Below are positions 20,958-33,868 of a DNA stretch of 64,000 bases, in pieces. The stretch covers positions 7,080,167 through 7,144,166 of the forward strand of contig OZ024785.1 of NCBI GenBank assembly GCA_964017065.1, read 5' to 3'. The notes under the pieces are model-generated. The model saw only the letters and a program-made list of their open reading frames with translations, made no database searches and had not been told where the DNA came from. Numbering within the stretch: the first letter of the stretch is position 1; each line of letters opens with the position of its first letter. Source of the DNA: Haliclona indistincta. Lineage: Eukaryota; Porifera; Demospongiae; Haplosclerida; Chalinidae. The translations under genes and the position numbers were made by a program.

Positions 20958-23790
20958 CCACTCCCTCTTTTTCTCTTCTGTGATCCATTCCCAACTTTAG
21001 CAAGTGAGTTGCATACATAGATCTTGTCAAAATGACTAAGAATAACCACTCCCTCTTTTTCTCTTCTCTGATCCATTCCCAACTTTAGGAAGTGAGTTAC
21101 ATACATCTTGTCAAAATGACTAAGAATAGCCACTCCCTCTTTTTCTCTTTTCTAATCCATTCCCAACTTTAGGATGTGAGTTGCATAGATGTGCGTACAA
21201 GAATAACCACTCCTTCTATTTTTCTTCTCTGATCCATTCCCAACTTTAGCGAGTGAGTTGCACAAATCTTGTCAAAATGACTAAGAATAACCACTCCCTC
21301 TTTTACTCTTCTGTGATCCATTCCCAACTTTAGCAAGTGAGTTGCATACATTGATCTTGTCAAAATGACTAAGAATAACCACTCCCTCTTTTTCTCTTCT
21401 CTGATCCATTCCCAACTTTAGCAAGTGAGTTGCATACATAGATCTTGTCAAAATGACTAAGAATAACCACTCCCTCTTTTTCTCTTCTCTGATCCATTCC
21501 CAACTTTAGGAAGTGAGTTACATACATCTTGTCAAAATGACTAAGAATAACCACTCCCTCTTTTTCTCTTTTCTGATCTATTCCCAACTTTAGGATGTGA
21601 GTTGCATAGATGTGCGTATAAGAATAACCACTCCTTCTATTTTTCTTCTCTGATCCATTCCCAACTTTAGCGAGTGAGTTGCACAAATCTTGTCAAAATG
21701 ACTAAGAATAACCACTCCCTCTTTTACTCTTCTGTGATCCATTCCCAACTTTAGCAAGTGAGTTGCATACATTGATCTTGTCAAAATGACTAAGAATAAC
21801 CACTCCCTCTTTTTCTCTTCTCTGATCCATTCCCAACTTTAGCAAGTGAGTTGCATAGATCTTGTCAAAATGACTAAGAATAACCACTCCCTCTTTTTCT
21901 CTTCTCTGATCCATTCCCAACTTTAGCAAGTGAGTTGCATACATAGATCTTGTCAAAATGACTAAGAATAACCACTCCCTCTTTTTCTCTTCTCTGATCC
22001 ATTCCCAACTTTAGGAAGTGAGTTACATACATCTTGTCAAAATGACTAAGAATAACCACTCCCTCTATTTTTCTTCTCTGATCCATTCCCAACTTTAGCG
22101 AGTGAGTGGCATAAATCTTGTCAAAATGACTAAGAATAACCACTCCCTCTATTTTTCTTCTCTGATCCATTCCCAACTTTAGCGAGTGAGTGGCATAAAT
22201 CTTGTCAAAATGACTTAGAATAACCACTCCCTCTTTTTCTCTTCTGTGATCCATTCCTAACTTTAGCAAGTGAGTTGCATACATAGATCTTGACTTTGTC
22301 AAAATGACTAAGAATAACCACTCCCTCTTTTTCTCTTTTCTGATCCATTCCCAACTTTAGGATGTGAGTTGCATAGATGTGCGTATAAGAATAACCACTC
22401 CTTCAATTTTTCTTCTCTGATCTATTCACAACTTTAGCGAGTGAGTTGCACAAATCTTGTCAAAATGACTAAGAATAACCACTCCCTCTTTTTCTCTTCT
22501 GTGATCCATTCCTAACCTTAGCAAGTGAGTTGCATACATAGATCTTGTCAAAATGACTAAGAATAACCACTCCCTCTTTTTCTCTTTTCTGATCCATTCC
22601 CAACTTTAGGATGTGAGTTGCATAGATGTGCGTATAAGAATAACCACTCCTTCTATTTTTCTTCTCTGATCCATTCCCAACTTTAGCGAGTGAGTTGCAC
22701 AAATCTTGTCAAAATGACTAAGAATAACCACTCCCTCTTTTTCTCTTCTCTGATCCATTCCCAACTTTAGCAAGTGAGTTGCATACATAGATCTTGTCAA
22801 AATGACTAAGAATAACCACTCCCTCTTTTTCTCTTCTCTGATCCATTCCCAACTTTAGGAAGTGAGTTACATACATCTTGTCAAAATGACTAAGAATAAC
22901 CACTCCCTCTATTTTTCTTCTCTGATCAATTCCCAACTTTAGCGAGTGAGTTGCATAAATCTTTTCAAAAATTAATGACTAAAATAACCACACCCTCTTT
23001 TCTATTCCCAACTTTAGGTGGTGAGTTGCATATATCTTGTCAAATTTCATGACTAAGAATAACCACTTCCTCTTTTTCTCTTCTCTGATCCATTCCCATC
23101 TTTAGAAAGTGAGTTGCAAGTCAAAAATTAATGACTAAAAATAACCACTCCCTCTTTTTCTCTTTTGTGATCCATTCCCAACTTTAGTATGTGAGTTGCA
23201 TAGATGTGCATATAAGAATAACCACTCCCTCTATTTTTCTTCTCTGATCCATTTCCAACTTTAGCGAGTGAGTTGCATAAATCTTGTCAAAAATTAATGA
23301 CTAAAAATAACCACACCCTCTTTTCTATTCCCAACTTTAGGTGGTGAGTTGCATATATCTTGTCAAAATTCATGACTAAGAATAACCACTTCCTCTTTTT
23401 CTCTTCTCTGATCCATTCCCATCCTTAGAGAGTGAGTTGCATAAATCTTGTCAAAAATTAGTGACAAAAAATACCACACCCTCTTTTTCTCTTCTCTGAT
23501 CCATTCCCAACTTTAAATTTAGTTTGTGAGTTGCATAGATCTTGTCAAAATGACTAAGAATAACCACTCTCTCTTTTTCTCTTCTTTGATCCATTCATAA
23601 CTTTAGCTGGTGAGTTGCATTGATCTTGCAAAATGTCAAAGAATAACCACTCCTTCTTTTTCCCTTCACTGATCCATTCCCAACTTTAAATTTAGGGGGT
23701 GAGTTGCATAGATCTTGTCAAAATGACTAAGAATAGCCACTTCCTCTTAACTTTTCTCTGATCCATTCCCAACTTTAGAAGGTGAGTTGC
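20958..23790 (+). repeat. Intron-like repeat array, segment 2
   Basis: About 33 direct units continuing segment 1 after the gypsy insertion. Units contain frequent indels in the intron-like body (for example TAGATGTGCGTATAAG replacing TAGATCTTGTC, or missing pyrimidine blocks), yet the core AG-NNN-GTGAGT is kept. The triplets are mainly CAA, GAA, GAT and CGA in a recurring order at first. That points to higher-order duplication of 4 to 5 units. Later come GTG, AAA, TAT, AGA, TTT, CTG, GGG and AAG. Confidence 0.9.
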
Positions 23791-23797
23791 ATAATAT

Positions 23798-24382
23798 CAA
23801 GGGAATATCGAGCCGCGAAGCGGCGAGAGGGCATGCAACTAATGTAAACGGCATAGTGCTGAGTGTTACTACAAATAGAATTTATAACTATTAATACGTT
23901 AATGTTTCCGGTTAGTCACGTCCGGTTAGTCAGCATGATCTGCTGAGAGCGCGCGAATACACACTGTACTGTCGATGTTGCCATCGATACTGCATAGCGC
24001 GCATGAAGCTAAGGCGAAGATGGACCTATAGAGAGCGGTTCTGGAGAATGGCTCTGCTGTCTCAGGCATCTGTACTTCTTGCGCAAAGCTGTGGCAGCCA
24101 CCGTTGCACTCATAGGTGCTTGAGATACAATAGATCCAGGTAAACTGCTAGTATGCTTATCCATCGGCACTGAGTCACTAGCTGCCACTCTTGATACGCG
24201 CTGCCGCCCTGTGGTAACCGGAAGTAAGTCAGGACACGCCTGCACACTTTTGCAAACGGCCGTTTATGTTAAGTTTACATGATTATACGGATAACTATTT
24301 ATAGTAACAGTCAGCACTATGCCGTCTACACTGGTATTCAGAGTTGCATGCCCTCTAGCCGCTAAGGTTCGATGAGCCCTTG
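23798..24382. mobile_element. CAAGGG MITE, copy 1
   Basis: Ends are CAAGGGAATATCGAGCCGC and, inverted, AGCCGCTAAGGTTCGATGAG then CCCTTG. Flanked by ATAATAT at 23791-23797 and 24383-24389 (7-bp duplication). The interior carries a degenerate version of a short ATG frame that is better preserved in copy 3 (48309). It splits an array unit. Confidence 0.8.
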
Positions 24383-24389
24383 ATAATAT

Positions 24390-26465
24390 ATCTTGTCAAA
24401 ATGACTAAGAATAACCACTCCCTCTTATTCTCTTCTCTGATCCATTCCCAACTTTAGGATGTGAGTTGCATATGATGATCTTGTCAAAATGACTAAGAAT
24501 AACCACTCCCTCTTTTTCTCTTCTCTGATCCATTCCCAACTTTAGGATGTGAGTTGCATATGATGATCTTGTCAAAATGACTAAGAATAACCACTCCCTC
24601 TTTTTCTCTTCTGTGATCCATTCCCAACTTTAGGATGTGAGTTGCATAGATCTTGTCAAAATGATCGACTAAGAATAACCACTCCCTCTCTTTCTCCTCT
24701 CTGATCCATTCCCAACTTTAGGAAGTGAGTTACATAGATCTTGTCAAATTACTAAGAATAACTAAATAACCACTCCCTCTTTATCTTCTCTCTGATCGGT
24801 TCCCAACTTTAGCTAGTGAGTCTCATACATACATACATAGATCTTGTCAAAATGACTATAAGAATAAGTAACCACTCCCTCTTTATCTTCTCTCTGATCC
24901 GTTCCCAACTTTAGCAAGTGAGTCGCATACATACATACATATATCTTGTCAAAATGACTATAAGAATAAGTAACCACTCCCTCTTTATCTTCTCTCTGAT
25001 CCGTTCCCAACTTTAGGAGGTGAGTTGCATATATCTTGTCAAAATGACTAAGAATAACCACTCCCTCTTTTTTCTCTTCTCTGATCCATTCCTAACTTTA
25101 GGAGGTGAGTTGCATAGATCTGGTCAACATGACTAAGAATAACCACTCCCTCTTTTTCTCATCACTGATCCATTCCCATCGTTAGGATGTGAGTTGCATA
25201 GACTTGTCAATTACTATAACCACTCCCTCTTTTTCTCTTCTCTGATCCATTCCCAACTTTAGGATGTGAGTTACATAGATCTTGCCAAAATGACTAAGAA
25301 TAATCACTCCCTCTTTTTCTCTTCCCTGATCCATTCCCAAATTTAGCTGGTGAGTTGCACAGATGATCTCGTCAAAATGACTAAGAATATAACCACTCCA
25401 TCTTTTTCTTTTCTCTGATCTACTGTATTCCCAACTTAAGGATGTGAGTTGCATACATACATGTAGATCTGGTCAAAATGACCACTACCTCTTTTTCTTT
25501 TCTCTGATCCATTCCCAACTGTAGGAAGTGAGTTACATACATCTTGTCAAAATGACTAAGAATAACCACTCCCTCTTTTTCTCTTTTCTGATCCATTCCC
25601 AAATTTAGGATGTGAGTTGCATAGATGTGCGTATAAGAATAACCACTCCCTCTATTTTTTTTCTCTGATCAATTCCCAACTTTAGCGAGTGAGTTGCATA
25701 AATCTTTTCAAAAATTAATGACTAAAAATAACCACACCCTCTTTTCTATTCCCAACTTTAGGTGGTGAGTTGCATATATCTTGTCAAATTTCATGACTAA
25801 GAATAACCACTTCCTCTTTTTCTCTTCTCTTATCCATTCCCAACTTTAGGTGGTGAGTTGCATATATCTTGTCAAATTTCATGACTAAGAATAACCACTT
25901 CCTCTTTTTCTCTTCTCTGATCCATTCCCATCTTCAGAAAGTGAGTTGCATAGATCTTGTCAAAAATTAATGACTAAAAATAACCACACCCTCTTTTCTA
26001 TTCCCAACTTTAGGTGGTGAGTTGCATATATCTTGTCAAAATTCATGACTAAGAATAACCACTTCCTCTTTTTCTCTTCTCTGATCCATTCCCATCCTTA
26101 GAGAGTGAGTTGCATAAATCTTGTCAAAAATTAGTGACAAAAAATACCACACCCTCTTTTTCTCTTCTCTGATCCATTCCCAACTTTAAATTTAGTTTGT
26201 GAGTTGCATAGATCTTGTCAAAATGACTAAGAATAACCACTCTCTCTTTTTCTCTTCTCTGATCCATTCATAACTTTAGCTGGTGAGTTGCATTGATCTT
26301 GCAAAATGTCAAAGAATAACCATTCCTTCTTTTTCCCTTCACTGATCCATTCCCAACTTTAAATTTAGGGGGTGAGTTGCATAGATCTTGTCAAAATGAC
26401 TAAGAATAGCCACTTCCTCTTTATCTTTTCTCTGATCCATTCCCAACTTTAGAAGGTGAGTTGCA
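24390..26465 (+). repeat. Intron-like repeat array, segment 3
   Basis: About 24 units with the same architecture. Triplets include GAT, GAA, CTA, CAA, GAG, CTG, CGA, GTG, AAA, AGA, TTT, GGG and AAG. The last seven or so units plus the following MITE repeat the end of segment 2 plus its MITE, showing a large segmental duplication inside the array. Confidence 0.88.
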
Positions 26466-26471
26466 TAATAT

Positions 26472-27065
26472 CAAGGGCATATCGAGCCGCAAAGCGGCGA
26501 GAGGGCATGCAACTAATGTAAACGGCATAGTGCTGAGTGTTACTACAAATAGAATTTATAACTATTAATACGTTAATGTTTCCGGTTAGTCACGTCCGGT
26601 TAGTCAGCATGATCTGCTGAGAGCGCGCGAATACACACTGTACTGTCGATGTTGCCATCGATACTGCATAGCGCGCATGAAGCTAAGGCGAAGATGGACC
26701 TATAGAGAGCGGTTCTGGAGAATGGCTCTGCTGTCTCAGGCGTCTGTACTTCTTGCGCAAAGCTGTGGCAGCCACCGTTGCACTCATAGGTGCTTTAGAT
26801 ACAATAGATCCAGGTAAACTGCTAGTATGCTTATCCATCGGCACTGAGTCACTAGCTGCCACTCTTGATACGCGCTGCCGCCCTGTGGTAACCGGAAGTA
26901 AGTCAGGACACGCCTGCACACTTTTGCAAACGGCCGTTTATGTTAAGTTTACATGATTATACGGATAACTATTTATAGAAACAGTCAGCACTATGCCGTC
27001 TACATAATATACTATGGTATTCAGAGTTGCATGCCCTCTAGCCGCTAACGTTCAATGAGCCCTTG
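26472..27065. mobile_element. CAAGGG MITE, copy 2 (segmental duplicate of copy 1)
   Basis: It has the same insertion site and the same flanks as copy 1, offset by 2674 bp, so it arose by duplication of array plus MITE and not by a second transposition. A few differences exist, such as an extra AATATACT-like insertion near the right end. Confidence 0.8.
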
Positions 27066-27072
27066 ATAATAT

Positions 27073-29080
27073 ATCTTGTCAAAATGACTAAGAATAACCA
27101 CTCCCTCTTTTTCTCTTCTCTGATCCATTCCCAACTTTAGGATGTGAGTTGCATATGATGATCTTGTCAAAATGACTAAGAATAACCACTCCCTCTTTTT
27201 CTCTTCTCTGATCCATTCCCAACTTTAGGATGTGAGTTGCATAGATCTTGTCAAAATGATCGACTAAGAATAACCACTCCCTCTCTTTCTCCTCTCTCAT
27301 CCATTCCCAACTTTAGGAAGTGAGTTACATAGATCTTGTCAAATTACTAAGAATAACTAAATAACCACTCCCTCTTTATCTTCTCTCTGATCCGTTCCCA
27401 ACTTTAGCTAGTGAGTCTCATACATACATACATAGATCTTGTCAAAATGACTATAAGAATAAGTAACCACTCCCTCTTTATCTTCTCTCTGATCCGTTCC
27501 CAACTTTAGCAAGTGAGTCGCATACATACATGCATTGATCTTGTCAAAATGACTATAAGAATAAGTAACCACTCCCTCTTTATCTTCTCTCTGATCCGTT
27601 CCCAACTTTAGGAGGTGAGTTGCATGTATCTTGTCAAAATGACTAAGAATAACCACTCCCTCTTTTTTCTCTGATCCATTCCAACTTTAGGAGGTGAGTT
27701 ACATATATCTTGTCAAAATGACTAAGAATAACCACTCCCTCTTTTTTCTCTAATCCGTTCCATCTTTAGCTGGTGAGTTGCATATATCTTGTCAAAATGA
27801 CTAAGAATAACCACTCCCTCTTTTTTCTCTGATCCATTCCCAACTTTAGGTGGTGAGTTGCATTGATCTTGTCAAAATGACTAAGAATAACCACACCCTC
27901 TTTTTCTCTTCTCTGATATCCATTCTCAACTGTAGGTGGTGAGTTGCTGCATTGATGTGTGCGTGTCTAAATGACTAAAAATAACCACACCCTCTTTTCT
28001 ATTCCCAACTTTAGTATGTGAGTTGCATTGATCTTGTCAAAATGACTCAGAATAACCACTCCCTCTTTATCTTCTCTCTGATCCGTTCCCAACTTTAGGA
28101 GGTGAGTTGCATATATCTTGTCAAAATGACTAAGAATAACCACTCCCTCTTTTTCTCTTCTCTGATCCATTCCCAACTTTAGGATGTGAGTTGCATAGAT
28201 CTTGTCAAAATGACTAAGAATAACCACTCCCTCTCTTTCGATCTCTTAATTCTCTCATCCATTCCAACTTTAGGAAGTGAGTTACATAGGTCATGTCAAA
28301 TTTAATTACTAAGAATAACTAACCACTCCCTCTTTTTCTCTTCTCTGATCCATTCCCAACTTTAGGATGTGAGTTGCATAGATCTTGTCAAAATGACTAA
28401 GAATAACCACTCCCTCTCTTTCGATCTCTTAATTCTCTCATCCATTCCAACTTTAGGAAGTGAGTTACATAGATCATGTCAAATTAAATTACTAAGAATA
28501 ACTAACCACTCCCTCTTTTTCTCTTCTCTGATCCATTCCCAACTTTAGCAAGTGAGTCGCATACATACATGTAGATCTTGTCAAAATGACTAAGTAACCA
28601 CTCCCTCTTTATCTTCTCTCTGATCCGTTCCCAACTTTAGGAGGTTAGTTGCATATATCCTGTCAAAATGACTAAGAATAATCACTCCCTCTTTATTTTC
28701 TCTCTGATCCGTTCCCAACTTTAGGAGGTGAGTTGCATATATCTTGTCAAAATGACTAAGAATAACCACTCCCTCTTTTTCTCTTCTGTGATCCATTCTC
28801 AACTTTAGCAAGTGAGTTGCATAGATCTAGTCAACATGACTAAGAATAACCACTCCCTCTTTTTCTCTTTGATCCATTCCCAACTTTAATTTAGCGAGTG
28901 AGTTACATAGATGTGCATATCAAAATTACCACTCCTTCTTTTTCTTTTCTCTGATCCATTCCCAACTTTAGGAAGTAAGTTGCACAGATGTGCATGTCTA
29001 AATGGCTATAATAATAATCACTCCTTCTTTTTCTCATCTCTGATCCATTCCCAACTTTAGGAAGTAAGTTGCACAGATGT
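27073..29080 (+). repeat. Intron-like repeat array, segment 4
   Basis: About 23 units. Triplets include GAT, GAA, CTA, CAA, GAG, CTG, GTG, TAT and CGA. Two units near 28972 and 29062 have GTAAGT in place of GTGAGT, and one near 28640 has GTTAGT. The first two are still good donors, and the 3-nt spacing is unchanged. Confidence 0.88.
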
Positions 29081-29733
29081 TAGCCTCGTACTCAGGCTCT
29101 CTGGCGGAGATTTAATTATGTGCGGGTGTTGAAATGCGGTGGTGGCAATTGAGAGCCTGGTATCTAGCGTTCTGAATTAATGAGCTGTCAGAGCAGAAGC
29201 ACGTGTCATGATGTATTAACACCCAATCGTTATGACGTCTTTGTTTACAAGTTGGCTACGCTTTCACTGCATTGTTAGAGTGTCTGCGTCTCCCACAAGA
29301 CTGACTTTGCCTACCATAAGAGCATCAAGTGGGACAATGCTTGCACAAAGCATATGACCCGTGTAGCTTCACAAGGTGGGTTCCAATTTATCAAGACTAA
29401 GGTATAGCCTCGCACGTCCACGTGTCATACCTGACAGACTTGTTTTAGCGTGCGGGCAACTCTCTCCAGTTGTCTGCTCTCTTAACAGCCTAATAACTAT
29501 CTGGAACGTGCCGCAAAACTTACATAGCCAACAGCATAGCCCTATAGTGCATGATCAGAATCAGTCATCCAGTAAATGTGATGCAAACTAACACAATAGT
29601 AAACTAAAACATACGGATTCATGGAATTCCATGAATCGTCTGCGCATGTGCGAATCAATGGATACCAGGCTCTCAATCGCCACCCCCGCATTTCAACACC
29701 CATTCTCTGCCAGAGAGCCTGGGTACGAGGCTA
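29081..29733. mobile_element. Mutator-type MITE in array
   Basis: Inverted ends TAGCCTCGTACTCAGGCTCT and complement. A 9-bp target duplication CACAGATGT lies at 29072-29080 and 29734-29742. The interior has no convincing coding sequence. Confidence 0.8.
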
Positions 29734-32284
29734 CACAGATGTGCATGTCAAAATGACTAAAAATAACCACTCCCTCTTTTTCTCTTATCTGATCCATTCC
29801 CAACTTTAGCTGGTGAGTTGCATAGATCTTGTCAAAATGACTAAGAATAACCACTCCATCGTTTTCTCTTCTTTGATCCATTCCCAACTTTAGCGGGTGA
29901 GTTGCACAGATCTTGTCAAAATGACTAAGAATAAGAATTTCCTCATTTTCTCTTCTCTGATCCGTTCCCAAATTTAGATGGTGAGTTGCATAGATGTGCA
30001 TAAGAGTAACAACTCCCTCTTTTTCTCTTCTCTGATCCATTCCCATCTTTAGCCTGTGAGTTGCATAGATCTTGTCAACATGACTAAGAATAACCACTCC
30101 CTCTTATTCTCTTCTCTGATCCATTCCTAACTTTAGATGGTGAGTTGCATAGATCTTGTCAAAATGACTAAGAATAACCACTCCTTCTTTTTCTCTTCTC
30201 TGATCCATTCCCAACTTTAGGAAGTAAGTTGCACAGATGTGCATGGCAAAATGACTATAAGAATAACCACTCCCTCTTTTTGTCTTCTCTTATCCATTCC
30301 CAAATTTAGCGAGTGAGTTGCATAGATCTTGTCAAAATGACTAAGAATAACCACTCCCTCTTTTTCTTTTCTCTGATCCATTCCCAACTTTAGCCAGTGA
30401 GTTACATTGATCTTGTCAAAATGACTAAGAATAACCACTCCCTCTTTATTCTTCTCTGATCCATTCCCAACTTTAGGAAGTGAGTTACATATAGATGTGT
30501 ATATCAAATTACTATGAATAACCACTCCCTCTTTTTCTCCTCTTTGATCCATTCCCAACTTTAGGATGTGAGTTACATAGATGTGCATTTCAAAATGGTT
30601 AAAAATAAATAATCCCTGTTTTTCTCTTTAATCCATTCCCAACTTTAGGAGGTGAGTTACATAGATGTGCATATCAAACTTGCTAAGAATAACCACTCCC
30701 TCTTTTTTCCTCTCTGATCCATTCCCATCTTTATAGATGGTGAGTTGCATAGATCTTGTCAAAATGACTAAGAATAACCATTCCCTCTTTTGCTCTTTTC
30801 TGATCCATTCCCGCCATCTTTAGCTTGTGAGTTGCATAGATCTTGTCAAAATGACTAAGAATAACCATTCCCTCTTTTTCTCTTCTCTGATCCATTCCCA
30901 TAGATGGTGAGTTGCATAGATCTTAATTGTCAAAATGACTAGGAATAATCACTTTCCGTTTTCTTTTCTCTGATCTATTCCCAACTTTAGCTGGTGAGTT
31001 GCATAGACCTTGTCAAAATGACTAAGAATAACCACTCCCTATTTTTTATCTTCTCTGATCCATTCCAACTTTAGCGAGTGAGTTGCATAGATGTGCATGT
31101 CAAAATGACTATAGGAATAACCCCACCCTCTTTTCTTTTCTTTGATCCATTCCCAACTTTAGGATGTGAGTTGCATAGATCTTGTCAAAATGACTAAGAA
31201 TAACCACTCCCTCGTTTTCTTTTCTTTGTTCCATTCCCAACTTTAGCCAGTGAGTTGCATAGATCTTGTCAAAATGAGTAAGAATAACCACTCCCTCGTT
31301 TTCTCTTCTTTGATCCATTCCCAACTTTAGCGGGTGAGTTGTATAGATCTTGTCAAAATGACTAAGAATAACCATTTCCTCATTTTCTCTTCTCTGATCC
31401 GTTCCCAAATTTAGATGGTGAGTTGCATAGATGTGCATAAGAATAACCACTCCCTCTTTTTCTCTTCTCTTTTCCATTCCCAACTTTAGAAAGTGAGTTG
31501 CATAGATCTTGTCAAAATGACTATAAAAATAACCACTCCCTCTTTTTCTCTTCTCTGATTCATTCCCAACTTTAGCGAGTGAGTTGCATAGATGTGCATG
31601 CATGTCAAAATGACTATAGGAATAACCCCTCCCTCTTTTTCTTTTCTTTGATCCATTCCCAACTTTAGGATGTGAGTTGCATAGATCTTGTCAAAATGAC
31701 AAAGAATAACCACTCCCTCTTTTTCTTTTTTCTGATCCATTCCCAACTTTAGCCTGTGAGTTGCATAGATCTTGTCAAAATGACTATAAGAATAACCACT
31801 CCCTCTTTTTCTTCTCTGATCCATTCCCAACTTTAGCCAGTGAGTTTTGCATAGATCTTGTCAAAATGACTAAGAATAACCACTCCCTCTTTTTCTCTTC
31901 TCTAATCCTTTCCCAACTTTAGCGAGTGAGTGGCATAGATCTCGTCAAAATGACTAAGAATAACCACTCTCTCCTTTTCTTTTGTATGATCCATTCCCAA
32001 TTTTAGCGAGTGAGTTGTATAGATCTTGTCAAAATGACTAAGAATAACCACTCCCTCTTTTTCTTTTCTCTGATCCATTCCCAACTTTAGCAAGTGAGTT
32101 ACATAGATGTGCATGTCAAAATGAGTAAGAATCAACACTCCCTGTTTTTCTCTTGTCTAATCCATTCCCAACTTTAGCAAGTGAGTTACATAGATGTGCA
32201 TATCAAAATAACCATTCCCTCTTTTTCTCTTCTCTCATCCATTCCCAACTTTAGACGGTGAGTTACATAGATGTGCCTGAATGA
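29734..32284 (+). repeat. Intron-like repeat array, segment 5
   Basis: About 29 units. New triplet types appear here: CGG, ATG, CCT, CCA, CTT and ACG. The AG acceptor and GTGAGT donor persist even where the preceding CAACTTT has been lost (for example CCATAG before ATG near 30905). Confidence 0.88.
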
Positions 32285-33770
32285 CTACAAGAAATTAAAA
32301 AGATTTCTATCGAAATCAAAAGGATGTAGGGTTGTGAAATCTACCACTGGTCAACAATGTAAACTAACAAGGAACAAGCATGGAATGGTAACACAATTGA
32401 CTTGCTAACAGACCATAGATCCCTACATCAGTGGCTGCTGTGGTTGATTACAGTTAGTTCAGCTAGTTGCTGTTGACTGACACCTGACCTGCATTCAGCT
32501 TGTGACAAAATACTGATTATGTACAGCCACTGATATAGGGATCTATGGTCTGTTAGCAAGTCAATCGTGTTACCATTCCATGCTTGTTCCTTGTTATTTT
32601 ACATTGTTGACCAGTGGTAGATTTAATAACCCTACATCCTTGTGATTTCGATAGAAATTTTTTTAATTTCTTGTTTGTGTCCTTTTTCTTTTTCAGTGAA
32701 ATGCAGTTCAGTATCATGCACGTACTGAGCCATTTTAGTTTCCACCATTGGTTTAGTTTTCCTGTTGTTGATGGCTTTTCTTCAATTTTAAACTTGTATC
32801 TATTTTGTTATGCTGTACATATCAGCTCGCCTACGCATGCATTAACGCATGCAGTGCATACGAGCCCCGCCCACACTTGTTTGTAGACCTGTACAGCGGT
32901 TATAATTATCTGACAAGCGCAGAATGGTGATCCTTTACGAGCTTATCGTTCTTCGAAGACTCCAGACAAATTATGTGTTCTCCATGATCCATACGGCGCG
33001 GTGATACTCAAGCTAGTGCTTGGTCGGTCACGTGCACTAGCCACTGCTTGGTCACGTGCGTATACATGGTTTCGCGACAGAGGCGTGATGGAATGTTCGC
33101 GCTGAATATAATGAGAAAAACGCGCTATGACGAGGTGACCGCCTACTGGTGGACAGGGTCCACGGATGAATTTCGCGGTAATATACTGATCTACTGTCAG
33201 CTTCGCATACGTTCGCGAATTTCATCCGTGGACCCTGTCCACCAGTAGGCGGTCACCTCGTCATAGCGCGTTTTTCTCATTATATTCAGCGCGAACATTC
33301 CATCACGCCTCTGTCGCGAAACCATGTATAATGGCAAATAACACAATGGATCACGATCGAGAAATCGCGGAATTTATATCGCCGTTTCGCTAAAAACAAA
33401 GTTCAAAAGGCACCTGCCTGGAGAATTTCACGACTGTTCGTGAGTGTTTTGGTCTCGGCACTGCTTGCGTAAAGGCGCTAGGCGCGCTGAAGAAAGAAGA
33501 AGGAAAGAAGAAAAAGACGAAGATGACGAAACTCGATTTTCACCGTTTCCAGGTTTTTCACTTTAGCAAAAATTTCTAGCAATCTCCTTGCTACTGTAAG
33601 ATGGGGCAACGCCAGATAGCAGATCTAAGTGTCTTTGGACTTATAAAATTCGTCACCAGGCGAAATATCAGCGTTTGAACGCTAATACATTGTATGTAGC
33701 CGCGGTGTAGCCGCCATCTTGTTTTTACGTTCAACCCTACATAGAGAGTCACTACCGTGCCTCCCTAATA
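32285..33770 (-). mobile_element. Family H element, copy 2 (complete)
   Basis: The foldback end comes first (GATTTCTATCGAAATC near 32303, arms to about 32660, spacer with TGTGACAAAATACTG). The shared body follows (CCACCATTGGTTTAG, CGAGCCCCGCCCACAC, GATGGGGCAACGCCAG), and it ends in a hairpin close to CTCCCTAA at 33770. It contains an extra internal inverted repeat: 33060-33170 and 33200-33330 are complements around TACTGATCTACTGTCAG, probably another small insertion. No gene. It interrupts the array. Confidence 0.75.
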
Positions 33771-33868
33771 AGAAATATGTGCGAAAACTCATTTTCACAC
33801 ATGAGTAGCCGCCATCTTAGTTCGAGGTCATCCCTACATATCATTGCCGATCGGCAATGATAATAATC
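33771..33868 (+). other. Second H-like terminus with alternative hairpin
   Basis: Directly after copy 2 comes GTAGCCGCCATCTTAGTTCG, ATCCCTACATAT and a hairpin CATTGCCGATCGGCAATG followed by ATAA. This is the same terminal module as family H but with an unrelated hairpin. Confidence 0.5.

Noticed and set aside
21874..22302. Long minus-strand ORFs with ATHLLKLGMDQRREKEG repeats across the arrays
   Set aside because: The 84-bp period is 28 codons, so any open frame recurs. Indels and stops break it repeatedly, unit lengths vary, and the conserved signals make sense on the plus strand as splice sites.
29376..29591. 71-codon ORF inside the Mutator-type MITE
   Set aside because: No motif, and it lies wholly within a non-autonomous element.
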